A DNA stretch of 64,000 nt from Spongospora subterranea f. sp. subterranea (lineage: Eukaryota > Endomyxa: Phytomyxea > Phytomyxea > Plasmodiophorida), in contig JAUGWO010000031.1 of assembly GCA_049724395.1 (NCBI GenBank), forward strand, positions 35,390 through 99,389. The letters run 5' to 3'. Position 1 is the stretch's first letter. Each line of letters begins with the position of its first letter. The notes below the pieces were generated by a model. It was given only the letters and a program-made list of their open reading frames with translations, was not told the DNA's origin and made no database searches. The position numbers and the translations under genes were made by a program. Below, in pieces: positions 50,086-61,749 of the stretch.

Positions 50086-51690
50086 GATAATGGTGGAGAG
50101 GATAATTGGGGAGAGGTTAATTCGGGAGAGGATTATTGGGGAGAGGTTAATTCGGGAGAGGATTATTGGGGAGAGGATAATTGGGGAGAGGTTAATTGGG
50201 GAGAGGTTAATTGGGGAGAGGAGAATTGGGGAGAGGTTAATTGGGGAGAGGAGAATTGGGGAGAGGTTAATTGGGGAGAGGAGAATTGGGGAGAGGATTA
50301 TTGGGGAGAGGTTAATTGGGGAGAGGAGAATTGGGGAGAGGTTAATTGGGGAGAGATAGGATAATTGGGGAGAGGTTAATTGGGAGAGGATAATTGGGGA
50401 GAGGTTAATTGGGGAGAGGATAATTGGGGAGAGGTTAATTGGGGAGAGGATAATTGGGGAGAGGTTAATTGGGGAGAGGTTAATTGGGGAGAGGATAATT
50501 GGGGAGAGGATAATTGGGGAGAGGATAATTGGGGAGAGGATAATTGGGGAGAGGTTAATTGGGGAGAGGATAATTGGGGAGAGGTTAATTGGGGAGAGGA
50601 TAATTGGGGAGAGGTTAATTGGGGAGAGGTTAATTGGGGAGAGGTTAATTGGGGAGAGGATTATTGGGGAGAGGTTAATTGGGGAGAGGATAATTGGGGA
50701 GAGGTTAATTGGGGAGAGGTTAATTGGGAGAGGTTAATTGGGGAGAGGTTAATTGGGGAGAGGATAATTGGGGAGAGGTTAATTGGGGAGAGGATAATTG
50801 GGGAGAGGATTATTGGGGAGAGGTTAATTGGGGAGAGGTTAATTGGGGAGAGGTTAATTGGGGAGAGGATAATTGGGGAGAGGTTAATTGGGGAGAGGAT
50901 AATTGGGGAGAGGATAATTGGGGAGAGGATAATTGGGGAGAGGAGGTTAATTGGGAGAGGATAATTGGGGAGAGGATAATTGGGGAGAGGATAATTGGGG
51001 AGAGGATTATTGGGGAGAGGATAATTGGGGAGAGGATAATTGGGGAGAGGTTAATTGGGGAGAGGATAATTGGGGAGAGGTTAATTGGGGAGAGGATAAT
51101 TGGGGAGAGGTTAATTGGGGAGAGGTTAATTGGGGAGAGGATCCCCAATTGGGGATCCTATTGGGGAGAGAGAGGAATAATTGGACGGAGAGGATAATTG
51201 GGGAGAGGATTATTGGGGAGAGGATAATTGGGGTTCTCTCGCTCTTGGCTCAACTGGGAGAAGGATAATTGGGGAGAGGTCAATTGGGGGACAGGTCTAA
51301 TTTGGGGAGCAGGATAATTGGGGAATCTGTATATGGGGAATGAACTGGGGAGACTTTAATTGGGGAATTGTCACCAAATAATTGGGGGAGAGGATATTGG
51401 GGAGAGGATCCGGGGACAGGATCCTTGGGGAGAGGATAATTGGGGAGAGGAGCGAATTGCAATGCAGAGGTTAATTGAGGAGAGGATTCTTGGGGACAAG
51501 GCATAAGCTGGGAGAGGATAATTGGGGAGAGGTTAATTGGGGAGAGGATTATTGGGGACAAGGAGTAATTGGGGAGAGGATAATTGGGGAGAGGCGCAAT
51601 TGGGGAGAGGATCGCTAATTGGGGAGAGGATAATTGGGAAAGAGAGATAATTGGGGAGGGATAATTGGGGAGAGGTTAATTGGGGAGAGG
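50086..51690 (+). repeat. 15-bp minisatellite, G-rich strand on plus
   Basis: More than 100 tandem units GGGGAGAGGATAATT or GGGGAGAGGTTAATT, starting abruptly at 50086 after unique sequence. The length of 15 is divisible by three, so several frames stay open, giving artificial WGEDN, GERII or ILSPI pentapeptide runs. From about 51120 the array becomes irregular. Confidence 0.97.
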
Positions 51691-53380
51691 ATCTCCCCAA
51701 TTGGGGAGAATTAACCTTAAACCTTGGGGAGAGGTTAATTGGGAGAGAGGATAATTGGGGAGAGGATCCCCAATAATCCTCTCCCAATTATTGGGGAGAA
51801 TAATTGGGGAGAGGATAATTGGGGAGAGGATAATTGGGGAGAGGATAATGGGGGAGAGGATAAACCTTGGGGAGAGGATTCCCCAGATTATCCTCTCCCC
51901 AATTATCCTCTCCCCAATTATCCTCTCCCCAATTATCCTCTGGGAGAGGATTATTCCTCTCCCCAATTAATCCTCTCCCCAATTATCCTCTGGGAGAGGA
52001 TAATTCCTCTGGGGAGATCCTAATTCCCCAATTATCCTCTCCCAATTAATCCTCTGGGGAGATCCTCTCCCCAATTATCCTCTCCCCAATTATCCTCTGG
52101 GAGATCCTCTCCCCAATTATCCTCTGGGGAGAGGATTATCCTCTCCCCAAGATCCTCTAATTTGGGGAGAGGATAATCCTGGGGAGAATTATCCTCTGGG
52201 GATTATCCTCTGGGGAATTAATCCTCTCCCAATTATCATCTCCCCAAGAGGTTAATCTCCCCAATTATCCTCTCCCAATTATCCTCTCCCAATTAATTCC
52301 CAATTAATCTCCCCAAGGATATCCTCTCCCCAATTAATCTGGGGAGATCCTCTCCCCAGGTTAATTGGGGAGATTAATCCTCTCCCCAAATCCTCTCCCC
52401 AATTAATCTGGGGAGATTAATCCTGGGGAGAGGATAATTGGGGAGAGGATAATTGGGGAGAGGATCTGGGGAGAGGATTATCTGGGAGAGGTTAATTGGG
52501 GAGATCCTCTGGGGAGATTATCCTCTGGGGAGAGGATCCTCTGGGGAGATTAATTGGGGAGATTAATTGGGGAGAGGATTAATTGGGGAGAGGATAATCC
52601 CCGGGGGAGAGGATAATTGGGGAGAGGTTAATTGGGAGAGGATAATTGGGGAGAGGATAATTGGGGAGATTAATTGGGAGATTAATTGGGAGAGGATTAA
52701 TTGGGGAGAGGATAATTGGGGAGAGGATAATTGGGGAGAGGTTAATAATCCTTGGGGAGAGGTTAATTCCTCTCCCCCAATTGGGAGATCCTCTCCCCAA
52801 TGATTATTGGGGAGAGGTTAATCTCCCCAAGGATAATTGGGGAGAGGATAATGGGGAGAGGATAATCTGGGGAGAGGATAATTGGGGAGAGGATTATTGG
52901 GGAGATCCTCTAATTGGGGGAGATCCTCTAATTTGGGGGAGAATTAATTGGGGATTATCCTCTAATTGGGGAGAGGATTAATTGGGGAGAGGATAATGGG
53001 GAGAGGATAATCCTCTCCCCATTAATCTGGGGAGAGGATAATTGGGAGAGGATAATGGGGGAGAGGATCTCCCCAATTATTGGGGAGAGGATAATTGGGG
53101 AGAGGATTATTCCTCTCCCCAGAGGTTAATTCCTAATTCCCCAAGATCCTCTCCCCAAGAGGATCTCCTCTGGGGAGAGGATCTCCTCTGGGGAGAGGAT
53201 AATTGGGGAGAGGTTAATTCCTCTGGGGAGATTATCCTCTCCCCAATTCTCCTCTAATTATCCTCTCCCCAATTAATTGGGGGAGAGGATAATTGGGGAG
53301 AGGATAATTGGGAGAGGATTATTGGGGAGAGGTTAATTGGGGAGAGGTTAATTGGGGAGATTATCCTGGGGAGAGGATTA
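51690..53380. repeat. Minisatellite switch zone, both orientations mixed
   Basis: The same unit occurs alternately as GGGGAGAGGATAATT and AATTATCCTCTCCCC. Changes of orientation fall at short palindromes: CCCCAATTGGGG, AGGATCC, CCTCTGGGGAGAGG, AATTAATT. Units are often shortened. Confidence 0.9.
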
Positions 53381-54420
53381 TTCCTCTCCCCAATTATCCT
53401 CTCCCCAATTATCCTCTCCCAATTATCATCTCCCCAATTATAATCTCCCCAATTATCCTCTCCCCAAGGATCCTCTCCCCAATTAATCTCCCCAATTTCC
53501 TCTGGGGGAAGGTTCCTCTCCCCAATTATTATTGGGGAGATTATCCTCTCCCAATTATCCTCTCCCCCAATTATCCTCTCCCCAATTATCCTCTCCCCAA
53601 TTATCCTCTCCCCAATTATCCTCTCCCCAATTATCCTCTCCCCAATTATCCTCTCCCCGATTATCCTCTCCCCAATTATCCTCTCCCCAATTATCCTCTC
53701 CCAATTATCCTCTCCCCAATTATCCTCTCCCCAATTATCCTCTCCCCAATTATCCTCTCCCCATTATCCTCTCCCCAATTATCCTCTCCCCAATTATCCT
53801 CTCCCCATTATCCTCTCCCCAATTATCCTCTCCCCAATTATCCTCTCCCCAATTATCCTCTCCCCAATTATCCTCTCCCGCCATTATCCTCTCCCCAATT
53901 ATCCTCTCCCCCATTATCCTCTCCCCATTATCCTCTCCCCATTATCCTCTCCCCAATTATCCTCTCCCCAATTATCCTCTCCCCAATTATCCTCTCCCCA
54001 ATTATCCTCTCCCCAATTATCCTCTCCCCAATTATCCTCTCCCCAATTATCCTCTCCCCAATTATCCCCATTATCCTCTCCCCAATTATCCTCTCCCCAA
54101 TTATCCTCTCCCCAATTATCCTCTCCCCAATTATCCTCTCCCCAATTATCCTCTCCCCAATTATCCTCTCCCCAATTATCCTCTCCCCAATTATCCTCTC
54201 CCCAATTATCCTCTCCCCAATTATCCTCTCCCCAATTATCCTCTCTCCCCAATTATCCTCTCCCCAATTATCCTCTCCCCAATTATCCTCTCCCCATTAT
54301 CCTCTCCCCAATTATCCTCTCCCAATTATCCTCTCCCCAATTCTCCTCTCCCAATATATATCCTCTCCCCATTATCCTCTCCCCCATTATCCTCTCCCCA
54401 TTATCCTCTCAATCCTCTCC
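53380..54420 (-). repeat. 15-bp minisatellite, inverted orientation (C-rich on plus)
   Basis: Regular AATTATCCTCTCCCC units, the reverse complement of the 50-51.7 kb array, with a few ATTATCCTCTCCCC short variants. Long open frames across it (NYPLP, QLSSP) reflect the 15-bp period and are not genes. Confidence 0.95.
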
Positions 54421-56260
54421 AGAAGAAAATGATAAACCATCGATGAACTGATCGCAGCAATTTAAACTCTCCCCATCCTCTCCTTAATTATCCTCTTTCC
54501 GCCATTATCCTCTCCCTCATTATCCTCTCCGCCATTATCCTCTCCCCCATTATGGGAACGATTACAATTATCCTCTCCCCAATTAAGTCTCCCCTGCTTT
54601 TCCCAATTACCTCTCCCCATTAGATTATCCTCTCCGATAAAATTATCCCTCCCCAATTATCCTCTCCCCAGGAACCAAATGAAATCACCTCTTCCCCAAT
54701 CCGCCATGCCCATAGTCCTATACTTGTACAGCTCCCCAATTAGTGTGACGAGACCTCTCCCAATTAAATGTGCCTCTCCCCACTTATTTTGGAATTACCT
54801 CTCCCCAATATCCTCTCCCCTTATTTTGGAATCCCCAATTATCCTCTCCCCAATTATCCTCTCCCCAGATTATCCTCTCCCCAATTATCCTCTCCAGAAT
54901 TACCTCTCCCCAATTATCCTCTCCCCAATTACCTCTCCCCAATGCCTCTCCCCAATTATCCTCTCCCCAATTATCCTTTCCCCAAATCCTCTCCCCAATT
55001 ATCCTCTCCCCAATTATCCTCTCCTTTCAATTATCCTCTCCCCAATTATCCTCTCCCAAAAATTAACCTCTGGACCATTATCCTCTATTACTATCTAACT
55101 CTCCCCAATTATCCTCTCCCCAAATCCACTCCTGAATTATCCTCTCCCCAAGCTCCTCTCCCCAATTATCCTCTGGAATTAAGAGGATTGGCCATGGTAT
55201 CCTGAAAGCAATAGAACATGCTATCATCCTCTCCCCAAGATTATCCTCTCCCCCATTATCCTCTCCCCAATTCTCTCCCCATTATTAATCCTCTCCCCAA
55301 TTAATCCTCTCCCCAATTATCCTCTCCCCAATTAACCTGGGTAAATGTCTGACAACAGAACTCCAGAACCATTAGAGATTATCCTCTCCCCATTATCCTC
55401 TCGGCTATTATCCTCTCCCTGAATTATCCTCTCCCCAATTATCCTCTTGCCAATTATCCCTCTCCCTCGGCAAAGACCAAATTATCCTCTCCCAATTATC
55501 GTCATTATCCTCTCCCCATTATCCTTCCCCATTATCCTCTCCCCAATTATCCTCTCCCCAATTATCCTCTCCCCAATTATCCTCTCCCCAATTATCCTCT
55601 CCCCAATTATCCTCTCCTTAGTTGATAAGTCCGGAAAGTTCATGGAGATTATCCTCTCCCCCATTATCCTCTTGAAATCCTAAATCCTCTCCCCCATTAA
55701 AATCATTATCCTTTGACAATACTACATTTGAAGCAGAGTTTATTGTGAACGTGAAAGTGGATTTGAAATCTCAATCGCTCGTAGCATTTGTAAAATGGTC
55801 TGGGATTTTCAGAGACCCAATTTCCTCTCCCCATTAGATCCTCTCGCCCAATTAAGGACATTGTTCCCAATTATCCTCTCCCCAAAAACTCCTCTCCCCA
55901 AGAAGTCCTCTCCCCAATTTTCCTCTGGAGAAATTGATGGACAAATCAATTGATATAATCTCCCCAATTATCCTCTCACCCAGATAACAATCCTCAATGC
56001 CATTATCCTCTGTATTACCCTCTCCGCCATTATCCTCTCCGCCATTATCCTCTCAATGCCATTATCCTCTCCCCAATTATCCTCTCCCCAATTATCCTCT
56101 CCGCCATTATCCAATGGAGTATTCTGTATAGTATCCTCTCCGCCATTATCCTCTCCGCCATTATCATCTCAAAATGACAACTCATCGAATGGAAAACCTT
56201 TCCAGAACCTCATCCTGAATAACAATTCTCCAGTACGGGACACCTCTAATCCTCTCCCCA
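54420..56260. repeat. Mosaic of minisatellite and Ty3/gypsy integrase fragment
   Basis: Islands of 10-90 bp identical to 57706-59500 occur in the same order, separated by minisatellite units. The coordinate offset stays close to constant: about 3285 at 54421, 3296 at 54662, 3260 at 55185-55202, 3267 at 55619, 3264 at 55712 and 3249 at 56188. So minisatellite replaces retroelement sequence at equal length and is not inserted between its pieces. The block is a broken fossil copy. Confidence 0.85.
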
Positions 56261-56690
56261 ATGTTTGTATGGGGCTCGCGGAGTTTTGTAATGGCCAAAG
56301 ACACATCAATGCAGAATCCCCAAAGCAGCTCTATTTTCGGGTAAATCCTCGTCGAGAAGCAAATAGAAATATCCTCTAGATCCTTTTTATTGAGCTATTA
56401 TTGACTGAGTTATCCTAAGGTCCGAATACTAAGTGGTAGAAGACCTTTTTGAAACTTGGCAGGGGAAAAACAATAATTACTTCAAAAGTGCGCGCAACCC
56501 GGTTCGCAATATTTGTAGCGTCTGTCACGCAAAATAATATTTGCGGCCCATTTTTTGTGAACCGCGTCAGTCGTCCGGGGCAAGTTGCCGTCGACCCAAT
56601 CACTTGATTATTCCAATTATCCTTGTGTTGTATTAACACAAATATGCCACAATCATCGAACAAAAACGACACCTCAAACGATGCTCTCCC
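56260..56690. other. Unique island inside the minisatellite region
   Basis: About 430 bp with almost no satellite units. The minus-strand frame 56415-56693 has no recognised domain. Confidence 0.5.
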
Positions 56691-57655
56691 CATTATCCTC
56701 TCCCCGATTATCTCTCCCCAATTATCCTCTCCCCATTATCCTCTCCCCAATTATCCTCTCCCCAATTATCCTCTCCCAATTATCCTCTCCCCAATTATCC
56801 TCTCCCAATTATCCTCTCCCCAATTATCCTCTCCCCAATTATCCTCTCCCCAATTATCCCATTATGACCCCATTATCCTCTCCCCAATTAGATCTCCCCA
56901 ATTATCCTCTCCCCAATTATCCTCTCCCCAATTATCCTCTCCGCCATTACCCTCTCCGCCATTATCCTCTCCCCAATTATCCTCTCCGGATTATCCTCTC
57001 CCCAATTATCCTCTCCCCAATTATCCTCTCCCCAATTATCCCTCCCAATGGAATTATCCTCTCCCAATTATCCTCTCCCCAATTATCCTCTCCCAATTAC
57101 CTCTCCCCAATTATCCTCTCCCCAATTCTCCTCTCCCCAATTATCCTCTCCCCAATTATCCTCTCCCCGATTATCCTCTCCGCCATTATCCTCTCCCCAT
57201 TATCCTCTCCCCAATTATCCTCCCGAAATTATCATCTCCGCCATTTACCCTCTCCGCGCATTATCCTCTCCGCAATTATGTGTCTGTCACCATTATCCTC
57301 TCCCCAATTATCCTAAATACATTATCCTCTCCGCCATTATCCTCTCCCAATTATCCTCTCCGCCATTATCCTCTCCGCCATTATCCTCTGCCCCAATTAT
57401 CCTCTCCCCAATTATCATCCTTAAATTATCCTCTCCCCAATTATCCTCTCCCCAATTATCCTCTCCCCAAATCCTCACCCCAATTATCCTCTCCCCCATT
57501 ATCCTCTCCCCAATTATCCTCTGAATTCTCCAACTTTGCCCGATTACTCTCCCCAATTATCCTCTCCCAATTATCCTCTTCCCCCATTATCCTCTCCACA
57601 ATTCTCCTCTCCCAATTATCCTGGTCCCCAATTCTCCTCTCCCCAATATATCCCA
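56690..57655 (-). repeat. 15-bp minisatellite, C-rich on plus, degenerate
   Basis: AATTATCCTCTCCCC units mixed with a CCGCCATTATCCTCT variant and short foreign stretches (for example near 57275 and 57520). Ends where the retroelement fragment begins. Confidence 0.9.
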
Positions 57656-59280
57656 GAATCAACGTGATGGATTTAGGTTTCTTTCGAGCGATTCAAGCAG
57701 AACCAGAAGAAAATGATAAACAACATTCGATGAACTGATCGCAGCAATTTAAACATCATTTGCTGCATTGATGCCAGCTCGGACCTTAAACTGCGTCTTT
57801 CTCACATTACAGACCTGTATGCTCGAGACACTAAAACGAGAAGGTGGGAACGATTACAACATTCCTCATATGGCAAAGAAGTCACTGCTTTTACAGGACC
57901 AGCTTCCAGTTCAGATTAGCTGCGATAAAAGTTTGATCGACCTCGCGTTATCCTGCTTAGGAACCAAATGAAATCACCATGTTCCGTTATCCGCCATGCC
58001 CATAGTCCTATACTTGTACAGCTATCGACAAAAGTGTGACGAGACCGATTCACAATTAAATGTGCAATTGCGACACTTATTTTGGAAAGACATAAAACCC
58101 ATATCCGACACTTATTTTGGAATGGAGGGAGTATTACTTATTGATGACTGGCTAACAAACAGAGTATTTGAGGTGAATTACAGAATCACCAATTCTGATA
58201 CGGAGACGACTGTTGATGCGTTGATGGAATAGCGATCAAAGTTTGGAACATCAGAGGTGTATGTTTCAGATCAAGCTTCTTACTTTCTATCAGAATTAAT
58301 GAGGAGCTTTGCCAAGAAAGGGGGTGTGGAACAACATTGGACCACAGCGTATATTCACTATCTAACGGGACAGTTGAGGTTGTGAATAAGACACTACTGA
58401 AGTCTTTATTTCAAGCTCTGATTTCAGAGTTGAGGTGGAATTAAGAGGATTGGCCATGGTTGTTGAAAGCAATAGAACATGCTATCAACCATCGACCAAA
58501 GAAGAGACTGGGGTGGAAAGCACCAGTAACGGTTCATACTGGATTAAAGAGTGATAATCCGCTGGAACTTATCTTCAAAAAGCCTGGAGAGAACCTGGGT
58601 AAATGTCAGATGACAACAGAACAAATTGTCAGCAGAACTGAGACATTAGAGAGTGCTATGGAACAGCTGCACAAAGAAGTTGCGGCTATTACGAGTTCTG
58701 AACGGACCCAGAATCGTAAGTTGCCAAAGACAAGGAAACCTCGGCAAAGACCAAATTTTGGTGTCGGAGATTTCGTCTTATGTAGCCCTGATGTTGAGAA
58801 GTCTGGACAGAAGCTCTTTCAGAGATGGAGAGGGCCATATCAGATTGTTGAGAATAACAATGGATATGTGTTTACTGTCATGAACTTAGTTGATAAGTCA
58901 ATGCGGAAAGTTCATGGAGATAGAATCCGTTTTTTGAAAATAAATGCTACTGAGGAGATTGAAAATCAGTTTGCATTTGACAATACTACATTTGAAGCAG
59001 AGTTTATTGTGAACGTGAAAGTGGATTTGAAATCTCAATCGCTCGTAGCATTTGTAAAATGGTTGGGATTTCAGAGACCGAAGATTCCAGGAAGCCATTA
59101 GAGCAAGTCGCTCAGATTGCAAGGACATTGTTCCAAGAATTCTTGATTGCAAACAAAACTCATTCACTGAGAAGTCAGATTGAGGTTTTGTTGGAGAAAT
59201 TGATGGACAAATCAATTGATATAATAACACCTGACCGACCTCTCACCCAGATAACAATATCAATGGAGTATTCTGTATAA
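57656..59280 (+). mobile_element. Ty3/gypsy integrase to chromodomain-like fragment
   Basis: Translated pieces match the second half of a Metaviridae integrase: a SNGTVEVVNKTLLKSLFQAL segment near 58360-58430, KAIEHAINHRPKK, the linker, and LFQRWRGPYQIVENN (GPY/F module). A chromo-like end follows with LVAFVKWLGFQ (58460-59101). No protease, reverse transcriptase or LTRs are visible. It is broken, and the upstream part is more decayed than the last 640 bp. The first 60 bp read MDLGFFRAIQ, which recalls IS630/mariner ends and may be a different element. Confidence 0.75.
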
Positions 59281-59395
59281 TACACCTGACCGACATCTCA
59301 CTCAGATAACAATATCAATGGAGTAATCTGTATAATACACCTGACCGACATCTCACTCAGATAACAATATCAATGGAGTATTCTGTATAGTAACC
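59228..59395. repeat. 55-bp tandem repeat, three copies
   Basis: Copies start at 'cacctgaccgac' at 59228, 59283 and 59338 and contain 'ataacaatatcaatggagta'. It begins inside the 3' end of the retroelement fragment. Confidence 0.9.
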
Positions 59396-60329
59396 CTCTA
59401 AAACGACGCCATCCATCAAATTTTTATGACAACTCATCGAATGGAAAACCTTTCCAGAACCTCATAATACTGAATAACAATGGTACTCAGATGGATCCAA
59501 ACGGGGACACACTCAACGACCCTTGGTATTTGCCCAGACCGCATCGATGGCGCATGATCCGCAAAGAAGACCTTCATTCAGAGGCTGTAGCACATCTAAA
59601 TATCGAAGAGGGGACGGCTCACCTCCACGATATCATAGGATCGAACTGCTTCTGAGACTGATCGACACCTACGTGGCAGCGGTTACGACACGTACTGCCC
59701 TAATGTTCATATTGCTATACGAACAGCAACAGCTCAGGTATTAGTGAAGAAAAATGGTTTGAGACAAAGAGTGCTAAACCTACCAGGTAAATTGAGACAT
59801 TCGAGATCTAACGACAGAAACATGTCATACGATTGCCCTTTATTGTAGGTGTCGATCGATGGCAGGTGCAGCTGCGACCGCTATTATATTGTCGAGATGT
59901 GACCGTCCCTTCCTTTCTTTGGAACTTAGACGCGCTCAGACGATGATGGAGCACATCTTGACCTTCCCGGACCATTGTTAAAATGAAGACAAAAGAGGTT
60001 AAAGCCTGGGCAAAGGAGCCGAATACGCTGGACGATGCTATGGCCGATGATCGATGAAATGACTTTGGCTTGTGTATGCATAGTGTGATTTGATGGGCCA
60101 ACACGACACAGGTCCCCATTGATCGAACCGGTATGGGCCGTACACGTTACTGTACACAGTTGACCTGACATCATTGCAGTTCCCCCCATCTGGCGTAACA
60201 AATTTGTGCGTCAATCGATCGCAGTTGTTGCGGAAGGTGATTCGCCATCCCGCTGAACGCCCGGCCAAGGCGAATCCTCTCTGGGAAGGCCGACGTATTC
60301 CGGCTGGAGCCGCAGTCTGACCTGCCAAG
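59396..60329. other. Region upstream of DIM1, no gene confirmed
   Basis: Several frames of 70-140 codons overlap on both strands (59523-59744 plus; 59808-60596 minus). None shows a recognisable domain. Part is presumably the DIM1 promoter. Confidence 0.35.
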
Positions 60330-60758
60330 ATGGCGTTCATGCTGCCCCATCTTACGTCCGGCTGGGCAGTTGATCAGGCGATACTGTCCGAAGAGGAGCG
60401 GGTGGTCGTTATCCGATTCGGTCATGATGACGACCGTACATGCATGCTCATGGACGAAACCTTGTTCGGAATCGCTGAGAAAGTAAAAAACTTCGCTGTA
60501 ATTTACGTGGTTGATATCACATTGGTGCCGGATTTCAACACAATGTACGAGCTGTTCGATCAGTGCACGGTCATGTTTTTCTATCGAAACAAGCACATCA
60601 TGGTCGACCTGTCAACTGGTAATAACAACAAGATCAATTGGGCCATGACCAACAAACAGGAATTGATCGATATTATCGAAACTGTATTTAAAGGCGCCAG
60701 AAAAGGACGCGGTCTTGTCATCAGCCCTAAAGACTACTCCACAAAATACAAATATTAA
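60330..60758 (+). CDS. DIM1: Dim1/TXNL4A, U5 snRNP 15-kDa protein
   Basis: Thioredoxin-fold component of the U5 snRNP and tri-snRNP, essential in yeast. 142 residues, the exact length of the family, in a single exon. Near-identical stretches are GWAVDQAILSEEERVVVIRF, AEKVKNFAVIYVVDI, FYRNKHIMVDL, TGNNNKINWAM and GARKGRGLVISPKDYSTKY. The invariant HDWDPTC region reads HDDDRTC here, losing a highly conserved Trp. The gene sits in the spacer of the large inverted repeat, about 1 kb from the retroelement fragment. Start ATG 60330. Confidence 0.97.
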   Translation: MAFMLPHLTSGWAVDQAILSEEERVVVIRFGHDDDRTCMLMDETLFGIAEKVKNFAVIYVVDITLVPDFNTMYELFDQCTVMFFYRNKHIMVDLSTGNNNKINWAMTNKQELIDIIETVFKGARKGRGLVISPKDYSTKYKY

Positions 60759-61010
60759 ACTGTCCCCGTTCTCAATCTATTCCTTCACCGTTCTCGTTCA
60801 CAAGATGGGCACGTGTCGTTGACTTAAGCCAACCCTCGTTAGGATATATCTGCTCAGGGCCTTTGTCCTTCTGGTTCCCGATTATCAATTTTCGCTAAAG
60901 TCAACGTCCTCAATCTAAATTGTTTATGGGCTATCTGTACTGGGTTCGAACTTCCGAATATCGAACGAGCAGGTACTTTTCCAATAAATACATCAACAAA
61001 TCACGACATT
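60759..61010. other. intergenic
   Basis: DIM1 3' flank. Nothing called. Confidence 0.4.
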
Positions 61011-61583
61011 ATGGGGAGTCACAATACCGCAATTTTGGTCATAATTCGAGCGAGTTTTACATTTGTTTTTTGCGAGAGGTCGCTATGTAGCATTCCTTCT
61101 ACGCATGGCGAAAATGTCGCCAAAGTTCCTAAACAAAGTGGCCATGCGATTCGGTTTTCGTCTTACGCAGCACCAGTCGATCATGTGAATGCACATCAGA
61201 AGATATTGAATCGAATTGTGGCTGTGGCCCTGTCACAAACAGACAATGGGGACTGTGTTAGCACTTCTTCTGTTGGTGACACTATTGTACTTCCATTGTT
61301 TGCATCATTACAGGAATTATTACATATATGGTCGATATTGTGTTTGATGGTGTTGTTGTTTTGTAGTGTTTTGATGACAATCGTCGGTCTGAGCGATAAT
61401 TTTCTTTTTGCCTTCGGTTCTGTCAACCACATTGGCAGCAATAGATCCACATGTTATGGATTATCCAGATCGACACTGTTCTATCTTGAGCGGTGCGCAA
61501 AATCGATTCATCCACAGGGCACCGACTCTCGTACCGGTTTTGATGTTATTGGAACTCGTGTCCATTTAACAGTTTCAGGGTGA
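61011..61583 (+). CDS. Putative secreted or membrane protein, unrecognised
   Basis: 190 codons from an ATG. A hydrophobic N terminus (AILVIIRASFTFVF) could be a signal peptide. A strong hydrophobic segment (WSILCLMVLLFCSVLMTIVG) lies near residues 105-125. No family recognised. The minus-strand frame over part of it has no features. Its position just inside the inverted-repeat arm makes a recent or fragmentary origin possible. Confidence 0.35.
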   Translation: MGSHNTAILVIIRASFTFVFCERSLCSIPSTHGENVAKVPKQSGHAIRFSSYAAPVDHVNAHQKILNRIVAVALSQTDNGDCVSTSSVGDTIVLPLFASLQELLHIWSILCLMVLLFCSVLMTIVGLSDNFLFAFGSVNHIGSNRSTCYGLSRSTLFYLERCAKSIHPQGTDSRTGFDVIGTRVHLTVSG

Positions 61584-61749
61584 ATCAGCAGGGAATCATT
61601 CGCAATGGCGCTAATTGACCCCTGCCATGTGATCTCGTAACCATGATAGGTAAATAAAGGTATTGGAGTATTAGAATGCAATGACCATGCCTTGGAATTT
61701 GTCGCCAAAGGTTGGCGAATTTCCACAGATTTGACGATACGGGATCATT

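Noticed and set aside
50005-51268. Frames encoding WGEDN / GERII pentapeptide repeats
   Set aside because: Same 15-bp periodicity. Two frames and the opposite strand are equally open, with no start or splice context.
53308-54446. Long open frames of 300-374 codons with NYPLP / QLSSP / ILSPI runs
   Set aside because: The 15-bp unit is a multiple of three and lacks stops in several frames, so both strands stay open by periodicity alone.
57656-57740. Mariner/IS630 transposase end (MDLGFFRAIQ)
   Set aside because: Too short to separate from chance or from the adjoining Ty3 fragment; mentioned only as a possibility.
59808-60596. Minus-strand frames opposite DIM1
   Set aside because: They overlap the conserved Dim1 coding sequence and show no domain.
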